Source of the DNA: Cantharellus purpuraceus
Lineage: Eukaryota > Basidiomycota > Agaricomycetes > Cantharellales > Hydnaceae
Direction of reading: 5' to 3'
Assembly: GCA_025174535.1 (NCBI GenBank)
Contig: JALBUN010000034.1
Span: forward strand, 474,501 to 538,500
DNA: 64,000 nucleotides
Part shown: positions 34,246 to 46,573 of the stretch, one piece after another
Numbering within the stretch: position 1 is the first letter of the stretch
Layout of the letters: every line of letters starts with the position of its first letter
Notes under the pieces: model-generated
Database searches by the model: none
Told to the model about the DNA's origin: nothing
Seen by the model: the letters and a program-made list of their open reading frames with translations, nothing else
Translations under genes and position numbers: made by a program

Positions 34246-37200
34246 ATGGATTTCCGAAACAACACTCTTTCCTTGAATAAGGAGCAATATTCTGGTTTGT
34301 GTCCAAAGCTTCACAAATGCATGAGCTCAATCCGGTAGGGACCAATAGCTGCCACTCATCCGCCGGACGTGCCATTACAGATATTAGCTGGTCCTGGAAG
34401 TGGTAAGTTCTCAATTGTTCGACTTGCCTATGTCCTGAGTGCCTCTTTAGGAAAGACAAAGGTTCTAACGGCCCGTGTGGCGTACCTTGTTCAGGAGATG
34501 GGCATACCTCCTTCACAGATATGTGCTGTGACATTCACCAACAAGGCGGCCAATGAGATGAAGGAACGTTTGAAGAAGCTTATAGGTTGTCAGCATACGG
34601 ATGCATTGCTAATGGGTGTGTTGAATGTGCCTTGACGCTGTCGTCCTCACATAATCTGACTTGAAGGCGCGTTCCGCTAGGCACCTTCCATGCTCTCTGT
34701 GCAAAATTTCTTCGGCAATATGGCTCCTGCATATCACTTCCTAGCAATTTCACTATCTGTGATGCAGAAGAAAGGTCTGTAATATGCCGCATCTGCCTAC
34801 TTTTTTCAGACACCAACATCTGGTGACAGCAAGAAAATCATTGTCAAGATCATCAAAGGATACGAATCCGAGCTCTCATCTTTAACGATGAAATTTGAGG
34901 GCGCACACGTACTCGCTTCCATTTCCAAGGCAAAATCCAAAGGCCATTCTCCCGATGATGTTCGTCGCGCAAGCAGGCCTGACAACAAAATTCAAACGAT
35001 GATCGCTCGTTTTTATGAAGATTACGTCGCTGCGCTTAAGGAAAGCAACTCCCTTGATTTTGACGATTTGTTACTCTATGGCGTGAAGCTGTTCACGACA
35101 GAGCGCAAGATTGTCATTTGGTGTCGACACGTATTAGTGGACGAATTGTGAGTGGTCTAGAGAAAGAGAGGGATCCTCGATGTCACTTACGTGTTTTATC
35201 AGTCAAGATACCAATTCGATGCAATATGAGCTCATGGTCCGCCTGGCCTCTGCTCATGGTTGTGTTACTATTGTCGGTGACCCGGATCAGTCCAGTATTT
35301 GACGTTATGTTGTATTTCTTGGTGTTCCCAGGCTTATTTCCCGTCACAGTATATGGTTGGCGTTCCGCAGGTTGGTAATTTTCTATCACTTTATTTGATA
35401 ACTTATCAGGCATTCTTGGTTAGAAGTGACCAATTTGGGACGTATGCGCAAAGGTTCCACTTTTCGCTTTCCAGGCTCTATGAATATTAATTATTTATGC
35501 TGCTAGACTTTTCTCGGACACGACAGATTTTCCTGGAGCAAAATTATCGCTCCACGGGGTCCATCCTTGCGGCCTGTCTAGCTCTTGTCTCCCAAGGTTG
35601 GTTGCGCCTAGTCGTTGTTTCACGCAAGTAGGAAAACTGAAACTTACACCAGATAAGTCACGCATTGCCAAATCACTTCGCACATCGCATGCAGCTGGAG
35701 CTCGACCAACTCTTCAAGCCTTCTCCTCAGAGCAAGCTGAAGCCGAATTTATTGCTTTTGAGATCAAACGTCTTATTGCCCACAGCGGCGAGATGCTGGG
35801 ATGGAATGATTTTGTTGTTCTTTGTAGGTCATCTGTATGCCTTTATTTCATTACTAACAGCGCTTCAAGTGCGATACAATGCGTTGTCACGAGCCACCGA
35901 AGCTGCTCTTCAAAAGGAAGGAATTCCTAATAGAGTTCTGGCTGGCCAGAAATTCTTTGAACGGCTGGAGGTGTGATTACTTTCTCTTGCCGTTTTCAAA
36001 GCACTTATTCACTGGCATGATAATGTAGATCAAGGACATTCTCGCCTATCTTCAGCTCATTGATAACCCCAGCTACACACCAGCTTTTATTCGCGCTGCA
36101 CACGCGCCTCCACGGGGAATAGGCAAGAAGGTGGTGCACAACTCACTTTGTTCCTGTCTTTAGTGTTCATAATCAGCGACAGACTATATCTGAGCTTACG
36201 TTAAGAGCGAAGACAATGAAGATCTCGCCTATGGAATTGGCGGAAGGCATTTATGCAGGGACGACGCCTGACATCAAGCCGGCTGTGAAGCATAAATTGG
36301 AGAGCCTAGTGAGGCCCGTCGTTGTGCTGCGTAAGCTGGCGCAACAGGCTGGTGCTCATTGTCTCTTTTGGTGGATGCAATGTTAACAGACGACCCTTTT
36401 TGACTCAGGGTGCACCCGTGTCCGATTTAATTCAGCGGTTGCTTGTGCTCGTTGATTATGAAGCACATCTAAAGAAGTCGCAACAGGATTGGGAGACTCG
36501 TTGGGAGAACATAGAAGAGCTGGTCAACTTCGCATCGTCGACGAACACACTTGCAGAATCAGCGGAGAACCCCAATCGAGAACCATCCAGTGCGCGGGGT
36601 GCAGAGGGAGGTGTCATTGTTCTGGTTAGTGATAGCAACGACGAGGAACCCGGCAAGTCGAAGTGAGTATGTTGTTCGCGTTTAGACTTACTACCCTTGC
36701 TAAAAGAGGAAGAAACCTAGTGAAACTCCTTTAAGATCATTCCTCCAGGCATCAATGTTATCAACGGATGTTGAGACTCAAGACAACGACAAAGGTATCG
36801 CAGTTAGTGATATTCGCAACACTGTTCTCCACCATCATCTGATCTATGAGTTGTGCTGAATAGAAAGTAACTATTTCCACTTGCCACTCTGCGAAAGGAT
36901 TAGAGTGGCCTGTGGTCTTCGTTCCAGCAGGTACGAAGGCTCACCATTCACTTGTTGAGTCGTAATTGATTATCGTGGTTAATCAGTTGAACAGGGGACC
37001 TTTCCTTTCTATCGAGCAGAGAATATAGAAGAGGAGAGGTATGGTTTCTTGTAAATAAGGGAATGATTTATTGAGACTTTGTAGGCGACTGCTATATGTA
37101 GCATGCACCCGAGCTCAAGGACTCCTATACTTGTCGCATTGTACGCAGCGTATGGCAGCAGGTACTTCTGAACCATTTCAAGCCTGTTTGATTTTCTAAT

Positions 37201-37883
37201 GAGCTTTTGAAGGCAACATAGTAGACAAAGACCTCTCTAGATTCATATCCTGTCTTCCACCGACACTCTTCTCCCCTATTCCCCCTACTCTGACAGCCAA
37301 CGACCGTGTTGAAATCGGTACGCTGCTAGGTCGAAAGACCATCAACGAGGAAGTAATACAAAGCAAGATCCAAGAGCAGTAGGTGATCTGTTATCCTAGA
37401 TGGCGTTGGGGTTGATTTATGTCTTTCATTAGCACTACGGCACATGGGACGAAAATGCAAGAGAAGCAATTTTATGGACGCTCTCATCCACAACCACCAG
37501 TATCAGGCTCCAGCATTGGTTCAGCAAGTGTGAAGACACCGTCAACATTACGAGGCGGAAACAATACTCTGGACCCTGGACCATGGCCCACAGCTTCATT
37601 GAGGAACGGAACTTCTACTCCGTCGGGGCCTCCATTCGGAGTCGCTTCGGAGTTGCACTTACTTGGTTCCAGTCTCCCTGTTCCGAGTGTGGCCGTTCCC
37701 CAAATTAGTTTGTCCTCGTTACAGTCCACGTCAAACGATTGTCTAGCTCGTATGAAGTCTCTTGGCTTGCCAGGAAGCACCGCTCATCTTCCACCAAATC
37801 AGAGGTTGGCGGCTGGGAAAAAAAGACTTGGTATGGGACGACCGACAACTGCTGGATATCCTAATAAGAAGCTAAAATATTAG
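34246..37883 (+). CDS. UvrD/PcrA-family DNA helicase, Srs2-like
   Basis: An SF1A 3'-5' DNA helicase; Srs2 strips Rad51 from ssDNA to restrain recombination. The start [16 protein letters not shown] joins by an intron to [19 protein letters not shown] and [12 protein letters not shown] (Q motif and Walker A). Further motifs: [16 protein letters not shown] (Ia), [43 protein letters not shown] (Walker B), [15 protein letters not shown] (III), [11 protein letters not shown] (IV), [18 protein letters not shown] (VI). All look intact after many introns are removed. The C-terminal extension is Ser/Pro-rich and ends with the basic NKKLKY, a plausible nuclear signal. A PCNA/SUMO-interaction tail like that of yeast Srs2 is not evident. 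Confidence 0.87.
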
Positions 37884-38100
37884 ATGATTGCCACTACTTT
37901 GCCACTACGCATATTTTCCCTATGTTACATAGATACTGCAAATAATATAGCATCACTTGAGATCAGACAGACACAAAGAGCTCGGCAAAATATTAGAATC
38001 ATGTTCAGCAATGGAAAGCGATACAGGGGTCGGGCAACGGAGAGCGTGTGCGCAAAATGCCGATAATTATATCGTGTGGGGTAATTCGACCTGGACGCCC

Positions 38101-39523
38101 ATGGCAAACCAGCCGGTCAGGACGACAATCTCTTATGCGATTTTATCGATCTTCCTCGTTTCCTTTCTGTGGACCGGCCTTCAACACGACTGGCACGGCT
38201 CGCTTCGTGAAGCTCTAACACTTGGCAACTTTCCGCCCTTTTCTGATAGCCATACTTACAAATCCTTCAAAGGTATCTAACTCACTACCCAAACGTTAGT
38301 TTGATACAATTCTGACGAGCGCATCAGGCTGCAGTAACCCCGTGCATCTGAGAACCATAACAGCTAGCGAATTGGCGCTTGGTAAGCGCGTTCTCCGCTC
38401 CTTTTAATTATATAAAGTCTTAATGCACATTTCGTGCTGGGTTCATAGATAAAAAAAGACTCATATTCGTGGGTGATATTCATGGCATGAAATCCTCCAT
38501 CGAGCAAGTTCACTTGCCCTCCTGTGTTGAAATAGTGCTGATTGTCATTTTGTAGCAAACTCCTATCCAAGATATCATACAATGCTTCAGGAGATTTTTT
38601 CATACATCTGGGTGACATTGTCGCCAAGGGACCTGACTCACTTCAGGTTCTATCAGAGTTCTCGGACGCTAATGTTACAGGCGTACGTGGAAATCACGAG
38701 CAGACCGTGACTGATTGGAGGTCTTGGATCGAATGGGTGGAAGGTCATCGCGGAGGAAAGAAATGGTTGAAGAGACTGGAAGACAAGTATCCAAATGGAA
38801 TTGATCGGCAGAAGCGTAAGCGCAAGCTCAGATGGGCGATCCCCAGAAAATGGGAATTTATGGGGGGGCACTACAAAATCGCAAGGTAATCTTAACACGT
38901 CCACTTTGACAGGGACGTGCTTGTGCTGAACTCTGTTTTACAGGCACATGTCTCCTTCTCAGTATGATTACCTGAAGAGTCTCCCCTCAGTAATCCACCT
39001 ACCGTCACTGCATACATTTGCTGTCCACGCTGGGATCCTTCCCTTTAACCCTAAATGTCCCCCTGACTCTCCAAGGCAGCCCCTGGCACATGCCCCAACC
39101 GTAACATCCTTATTTTCCTACCCGACCCGCAGTGCGCAAGAACGAGCTCTTCTTACAGATATCAAACAAAATACTGATCCTTGGGTACTTCTCAATATTC
39201 GAACTGTTCTACATAATGGAGATGTATCACGGAAATTCGATAAGGGCACACCATGGCCCGATTTGTGGAATATGATTATGGAGCAATGCGACGGCTATCA
39301 CAATGAGTCTACGGCGGGCCTCACGTTAGACTATCAAGATGAGTCGACATCGGCATCGCTCCGCCTTTCCTGTTTACCGATCAACGTGGTCTACGGCCAT
39401 TTTGCCTCAAGAGGGCTTGATGTCAGGAGATGGTCGTTCGGGTTGGACGACGGTTGCGTAAGTCTAGGTCGTCTTTTTCATCACAAAAATAGCTATTTCG
39501 ATGTTGAAGCTGTCCTGCGCTAG
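38101..39523 (+). CDS. Calcineurin-like phosphatase, Ppn2-type vacuolar endopolyphosphatase
   Basis: A PPP-superfamily metallophosphatase; yeast Ppn2 is a zinc-dependent vacuolar endopolyphosphatase. An N-terminal signal anchor, TISYAILSIFLVSFLW (about residues 9-24), would place the catalytic domain in the vacuolar or secretory lumen. The metal-site motifs appear in order: LIFVGDIHGM, FFIHLGDIVAKGPDS, GVRGNHEQT, FAVHAGILPF and VVYGHFASRGLD. The sequence after GNHE contains a basic RQKRKRKLRW segment. The protein ends DVEAVLR. Intron phases from KSFKG to GCSNPVHLRT to DKKRLIF are consistent. The substrate call rests on similarity of layout, not on a diagnostic residue. Confidence 0.83.
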
Positions 39524-40117
39524 GTAAAAGGGGGACATTTAACGGCAATGGTCATCTCCCAGCCCACTAATTTTATACCTATTATCAATGCAAAGATGCG
39601 CAAAGTTCCCTTTGGTGGGCATGGGATGGCTCAAATCATTTCTGTTCGTTGTCCAAATTTGTAGACAGTTGTTGAACTTGCTCTTGATATTGAGAGTCTC
39701 GACCTATATTTTTAGCAGGTGTACACTCCTAGCAATAATACCACATCTGATGCATGAGATTTGAAGTATCTAGCTTTACTGTAACAAATAGAGGTGATCA
39801 ATCAATGACGAGAAATTGCTACCTGATGTTATCCAGCACTTCTGAATCACCACAGGACCTACACTGGTCAAGACCTAACACAACATGTATTCTCCAAAAT
39901 ACTACACGGACCCGTCCAACCTGCCAAAAGGAGCTAAAGCTGAGACAGGAGAACCACCGCCAAACTCTCGTACGTCCGAGTCCATCTTAAAGCAGTAATT
40001 CCGAAATTGCAAATATGACATTTCATAGTACAGAAGGCAAGATATCAAGGAAGTACCAAGACAGCAGTCGCAAGGAGTCCAGGATGAGATACAACATAGA
40101 TCTCATCATAAAAGGGA
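39524..40117. other. Convergent spacer, Ppn2-like / metacaspase
   Basis: About 590 bp between converging stops; no gene or repeat recognised. Confidence 0.45.
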
Positions 40118-42728
40118 TCAGACAATAAACAAGAGATTCGTGTCCTATTAGCAGGGTTAACAATGGAAAGCTTCACATGGATCGAGCAAGTTACCATGGG
40201 ATGAGAGCTCGACAACTGGAGATAACCCGACCATCAGCAAGGTAAGCACATTCTATTCTGGATGGAATGTCATTACCTGAGGTTTCTGATCATATCCAGA
40301 ACTTTTCAAAATGCCACTATTTTACGAGTATGAAGCACCAAGGCAATTAATGTCAAGTTGGACTCACCGGAGGGAGATCAAGAGCTGGGAATAAGTTTGT
40401 TGGCGATTCCCGGCTGAGACATGAAGTGAGCGTCGATCAACAGAACAGGACCTTAGATGTATGATACTCACAGAGGGCGCGAATAAACGCCTTTTGTAAT
40501 CACAACCGAGATTCAGCCACCCAAAAACTGATGAATTAAGTCACTCACATAGCTCATAGCACCGGTTGCTTTGCCAGCTTCCACGGTATCGGCGCTAGCG
40601 ACATAGCATAAAGTATGTTCGTCTTCGAAAGCAAACAGTTTCCTACCTGGTCTGAGCGTCTTTGCACCCACTCCAAGAAATCTGTGGACATACTTTGGTA
40701 AACATAGAACGGGTGACAAGAAACGCTGGTAGAACATACCACATCAGCAGGACTTGTACGGGTCCTTCTTGCATATTCTTCGGCTTTCTGCGTTTGACCA
40801 GTTGCGGATTTAAAGACCGAAGAAACACCACTCATGACGCCGCCCATATCACCACGCAGGTAAGACGTTGCCGCAGAGAACAGGCCTTGACCTGCTTCGG
40901 CGGCGAGATTGGGCTCCTTTATCTTACCTTCAGTGGAATACTAGGAAGTGTCAGGATTCAGGCGATTGTAGAATGTAGTATTCACAACGCACGATATATG
41001 GTAGGTCTGAAAACCGCCATCAGAGCTATGTCATGCGACACGTAGGAGATGTCCACTGACCGAGAGCAGAACCCGAATGGCAAGACTAATATGGTAGAAG
41101 GTGAATACATAGCAAGCGTTGGTAGTATAGACCTACGTCAAAGATTGCCTGAAACATGAATTCAGCTGAACTCAGTAGCGGTGACCACTGTCAAACTTAC
41201 AGTTAGGCGGCAACCGGGTGGCAAAGGCTTAACCTGTGATGTCATTGAGCACATGAAGGGTAAAAAAATCATCACCATAGCATCACACCATGATCATATG
41301 CATATCATCGTCTACGATGTGAGAGGTAGCCTTGTAGTCGACGGGGTATATGACTGCTCGGATGAGTTAGTCATCTGTAGCAGAACGGTACAAGACCGAT
41401 CTTCGACCTTCATCAAATCCATCAGCCTCATCTCCGTTCAAGTCCTTTGTCTGTCCTCCATGGCCAGAATCTGATGAGATGGTGAGTAGTGTCGCGTATC
41501 GAAGTAAAGTTGAAGGCTTACAGTGGAAGAACAGGGAGTCATTGGGTCGTGCATTTTGCACTAGCCATTGCATGGCAGAGATCTGTGAGGAAGCAATGAA
41601 TGATTGGGTAAGAACATGAAAGGACGCCATACAATATTAGCACGAGTTGGAATTTGACGAGGGTGGTTACGGGGATCGTCCGTCAAAACCACAATGTCCT
41701 CTTGCTTATAGCCAAAGTGGCCTGCCAGGTATCATATTAGAGATCAACTATCAGAAGTATTGATTACCATAATACGCACTGCAGAGAAAATTTACTAGAT
41801 TTCGAGCATCATTGTGGCAGCCACGCAATTCACCGCTCTGCCCGATGTAATTTATACCAATCTTTACCAAAGAAATCTCAGCAATAGACTAACAGAAACG
41901 AGGCTGTAACATACACAGAGAGCCTTTTTTCTTCCTGTGCACTGCGAGTATTGGAAATATGGTTGCTGGACCTGCTGATTCGGCCCCTGTACGTGAGGGC
42001 CATAATGCTGCATGTGGGACGGGGGCATCTCTGTGGAAGTAGTAAGTATTTTAGAGAGTAGTAAAAACGAGGGACAGACGTGGAGGGCCGGCTGTAAGCG
42101 TTCGTCAGAGCGAAATCCCTATGTTAAATGAATCATTGCTTACGAGGGGAAGCATATCGATGTGGAATAGCGGCTGCGAGAGGCGGTGCGTATGGCCCCG
42201 TAGGAGGCTGGTGTGTTTGGTGTTGACCTGGGTAGCCTCCATGAGGTGGCGCATGAGGGGAAGCAAAACTAGAAGGAGCAAGCTCAAAGGTTAGAAAAAA
42301 CCAATGCGAAACACCGGGTCAAGGATCTCACGGCTGAGGAGATCCATATCTATATAAAACATTATCAGCAACTTATCTAAAAAACAATATAAGTACGCAC
42401 GCCTGCGGAGGTGGCCCTGGGGGTGCACCATAACTGGGTGGAACACGGGTAGGAGGGGGTCCGCCCGCAGGTCCCGTTGGGGGCGGGTAGCCTCCAGCAG
42501 GTTGGGGAGATGGATAGTTTGCATGTGGTATCTGGCTATAAGGATGCAAGGACTTTGGTACACCTTAGTGGTCGGGAATACAATAGGCTCACGGCGAGGG
42601 ATAACTATGTAGCATTGTCAATGGCGAGTTTGCGAAGACATTGATAGAGGTGCATACCCAAAGCCTCCTGCTGCTCCTGGGGGAGGGGCGTAGCCTCCGG
42701 CTGGTGGTCCTGGCTGGCCGTTCCACAT
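40118..42728 (-). CDS. Type I metacaspase
   Basis: A Ca-dependent Arg/Lys-specific cysteine protease of the caspase fold, cytosolic. The prodomain starts [18 protein letters not shown] and is Pro/Gln/Gly/Tyr-rich, ending [18 protein letters not shown]. The p20 domain has [56 protein letters not shown] (catalytic His) and VIYPVDYKA; then [13 protein letters not shown] and [13 protein letters not shown] with the catalytic Cys. The p10 part reads [26 protein letters not shown] and ends [14 protein letters not shown]. The catalytic Cys region is split over four tiny exons of 33, 12, 25 and 14 nt. All junctions are GT-AG and in frame, so the protease appears intact. Confidence 0.9.
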
Positions 42729-42974
42729 TCTGTCGGCTCGATAGGAATGCGAAAGATTATAGCGTGTGTCGAGTTAGGTTGCTAACTCGGAGTCAGAGTC
42801 GCAATGTTACAGCCCAGCGCTTCAGGTTAGTGCTGTACCGGCGGCGTCAAGTCGACTACGTAGATGTCGTGGTTGCGATCAATCGAGGTAGGAAGGATTG
42901 ACAGGTTGAACATCAGCCTGCAACCTTCCAATTTCAACGATACCAATCAGGTTTAGTGTTTTGGTGGATGTCTA

Positions 42975-43900
<926 letters not shown>

Positions 43901-43996
43901 CCCTATAAAAAGCTGGCGCTCAACACCACGGGGCTGGAAGACTGGAAGGCAGTAGGTTACATAAGAGACGAGTCTCGTATCGAGGTTGCAACCACC
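43901..43996. promoter_or_regulatory. Shared divergent promoter, Trm8 / PNGase A
   Basis: A 96-bp gap between divergent start codons. A CTATAAAAAG sequence at about 43902-43911 could be a TATA box for the plus-strand gene. Otherwise assigned by position. Confidence 0.45.
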
Positions 43997-46490
43997 ATGC
44001 GCCGCTGCCTTTACTTTTTCTCTTTTGTAGCACTTCCCTTCATTATTCAGACACAGCCCTTACCTGGAGATCCACTGCGGGATTTTCAAGTGTCTCAGCC
44101 TCTCCGATTTCCCAACACGGGACGTAATTGCAACATCCTTCTGATGCATCATTCATTTTCCAATTCCTTTGGTCAACCTGCTGTTTTAGAATATGAGCCG
44201 CCCTTACATTGTGGGATTCCTGGGTCCTGGGCAGCGGTTGGTTTAAACATCACTGCCACTTCTAACGGGGTAGATTACGCGATGCATTCTCTTGCAGCCA
44301 CTGTTGCTTATCCGGCCATCTTTCAGACACAGTTTGATCGATTGGCGGTATATCCTCATAGGGATTGTCCAGGCAGCTATTCGTCCTCACTTTTCATCTA
44401 GAACCTTTATTTAGCTGGAGTAGAAAGTGAGTGCAGATGTGCCGGTGCCATTAAAACACTGCACATCGTATTGTATAGTCTGGAGAACCTCGACGCCTGA
44501 GCCTACTCCTCACGGAATAATTTGGACCGCGTTCAAAGATGTTTCGAAATACACTAGATTGTTTGCTAATAAAGGGTAAGCTGTGCTACTTATATATGTT
44601 CCTTCCTTTAGCACTTTTGTAGAATTATGGTGCTTGATCTGGGGAACCTCCTGGATGCTCAACAAGGCTTGACCGGCGAATATGATGGTCACTGCTCCGT
44701 TTCATTGGGCTACTCATTTTTGATAACCACGTACTTAGTGACGTTGACGGCTCAATTTTTCCCTTCCGACGTCCAGCATCCACCCGCAATTACACCGGAT
44801 GTCATTCTCCCTATATCGGGTAACAGCACGACTCAAGGAAGCGCTTTTTTTGTTCCACCGGCGGGGAATGTGTGTACTTGCTATTCTACTTCAAACAAGA
44901 ATTTCATCTCCGGATGCCTGTTGTTTCAGACCAGGGTTGCAAGGCTTCCTCGCAATATCGCACAGGCCTTTGTTGAGATTTATGCCTCTGGAAACGCGTG
45001 AGTAGTAATGGTTTTTAGGGTTTCATCAACGAATGGTGTGCTTTACGACAGCAACGAAGAGTTTTGGGTGAGCATCGTTTGACTTTGGTTGTGCGAACGT
45101 TCTCTAATTTCATGGGTAGTACGGGAATGTGCCAGACGAGTTTTTTCCTCAACTACCTGACTGGGATGCGCCCGATGGATTAGCCAATCCAAAAGGCAAG
45201 CGTTTTGTGCTATGTGACACGCTGCCTATAACTGACACAGGGCTAGGTCCCTTCAGAGAGGTCCAACTCATCATTGATGGTCTCCTAGCAGGCGTTGTCT
45301 TTCCATACCGTTGAGTCGCTGTGTGATCATGGTGTTATTGTAACTGAACGACTATCGGCATTGACAGCTGTAATATATAGTGGTGAATTCTTGCCATCTA
45401 TTTGGAGACCTATGCTTTCGTATGGTGCATTTGACAGTCCCACATATTACGTCGATATTACACCATTTGTACCCAGCCTTTGCGATGGAGAGCCTCACGC
45501 CTTCACGCTTGATGTAGTTGGTATGGGGACAAACTTTTCCATCAATCAGAACTGGATTGTTTCAGGCAACCTTCAGGTTGGGATGTTTGATTTCTACACA
45601 ACCATTCTGACTAATCCACCCCAGCTACTGCTGGATAACTCGGACATGCCGACAACTGGCAACCTAACCATTTACGAAGCTCCTCCCTTCGTGAGCCCGT
45701 CGGTTGTGGGTTCTGTAGCTGGACCTGCGCCAAATGTGTCGGTGACTACAACTGCCAATCGTACTGTTCATATTGAAGGCCATCTCGAAACTGGAAGCGG
45801 AAAGAAAGCCACTAATGTGTGGCATCAACACCTCAGAGTCAATGGTCTATTAAAATTATCCTGATTCTTGCGCTGAGATATGATGCTTACACAGTTCAGA
45901 AATACGGAGGTCTATACAACGACTCTTTCCAACGTTAGCCGACAGGTGCGCATGGTTATAATCTGTGGACTGTTCTTATGTTCCAGAACCACTGCAGCAA
46001 GTCACCCAAATGTCATATGGGTCCTCTGTCTCTATGCATAACGGCGTCACATTTGTTTTCGACTCATTTGCCTATCCCTTTGCGTTGAACCTGAGTTACT
46101 CGGTCTTGCCTTCTCCAAACGAGACCTTCTTCGACTATGGCGTGGCCTTGCAACATTCATACCAACGAGCCTTTTCGCTGGGATCGGCTCTTGGAGAATT
46201 TACGACGCATATAAATACCGTTCAGACATGCGAGGGGACCGAGGTAATTCTATATCTCTTGATTCCTTATATTTATTGACACGAGCAAGTTTGAGCACCA
46301 ACCAAATGTGACCATCCGGACCGGGAGGACTAGCGAGCAGTTCACTTACAGGGACCACCTATCTCAAACATATTCTCGAGACGTTGAGGTAGCAACGTTT
46401 GTAAACATCACTACAGGTCTCCCCACCGCCAGTAACTCAAGTCTTGTACATGATCATCAGACGGGTTCGTTGACGGCGCAAGAAGTGTAA
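43997..46490 (+). CDS. Peptide-N-glycosidase A-type amidase
   Basis: A secreted-pathway enzyme of the PNGase A family that releases N-glycans from glycopeptides. The N-terminus MRRCLYFFSFVALPFIIQT is a signal peptide. Family blocks: CNILLMHHSFSNSFGQPAV, AVGLNITATSNGVDY, FQTQFDRLA, VEIWRTSTPEPTPHGIIWT, DVSKYTRLFANKG, VLDLGNLLD, TAQFFPSDVQ, LGPFREVQLIIDGLLAGVVF, SIWRPMLSYGAFDSPTYYVD and TPFVPSLCDGEPHAFTLDV. Many N-x-S/T sequons are present. Apparent frame changes, for example after QFDRLA, are explained by short introns. It ends TGSLTAQEV. Catalytic residues of fungal members are not known well enough to score. Confidence 0.86.
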
Positions 46491-46573
46491 TGCCGGGTAT
46501 AATCTAGGTTACTGCTACTACTGGTTTACAAGAGAAAGGAATCTAACGTTCGACCGCTGGGTGAAGCGGTTCA

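Noticed and set aside
34580..35660. Srs2-like gene looking like a pseudogene because its frame breaks often
   Set aside because: All breaks coincide with GT-AG introns, and every helicase motif reads correctly after splicing.
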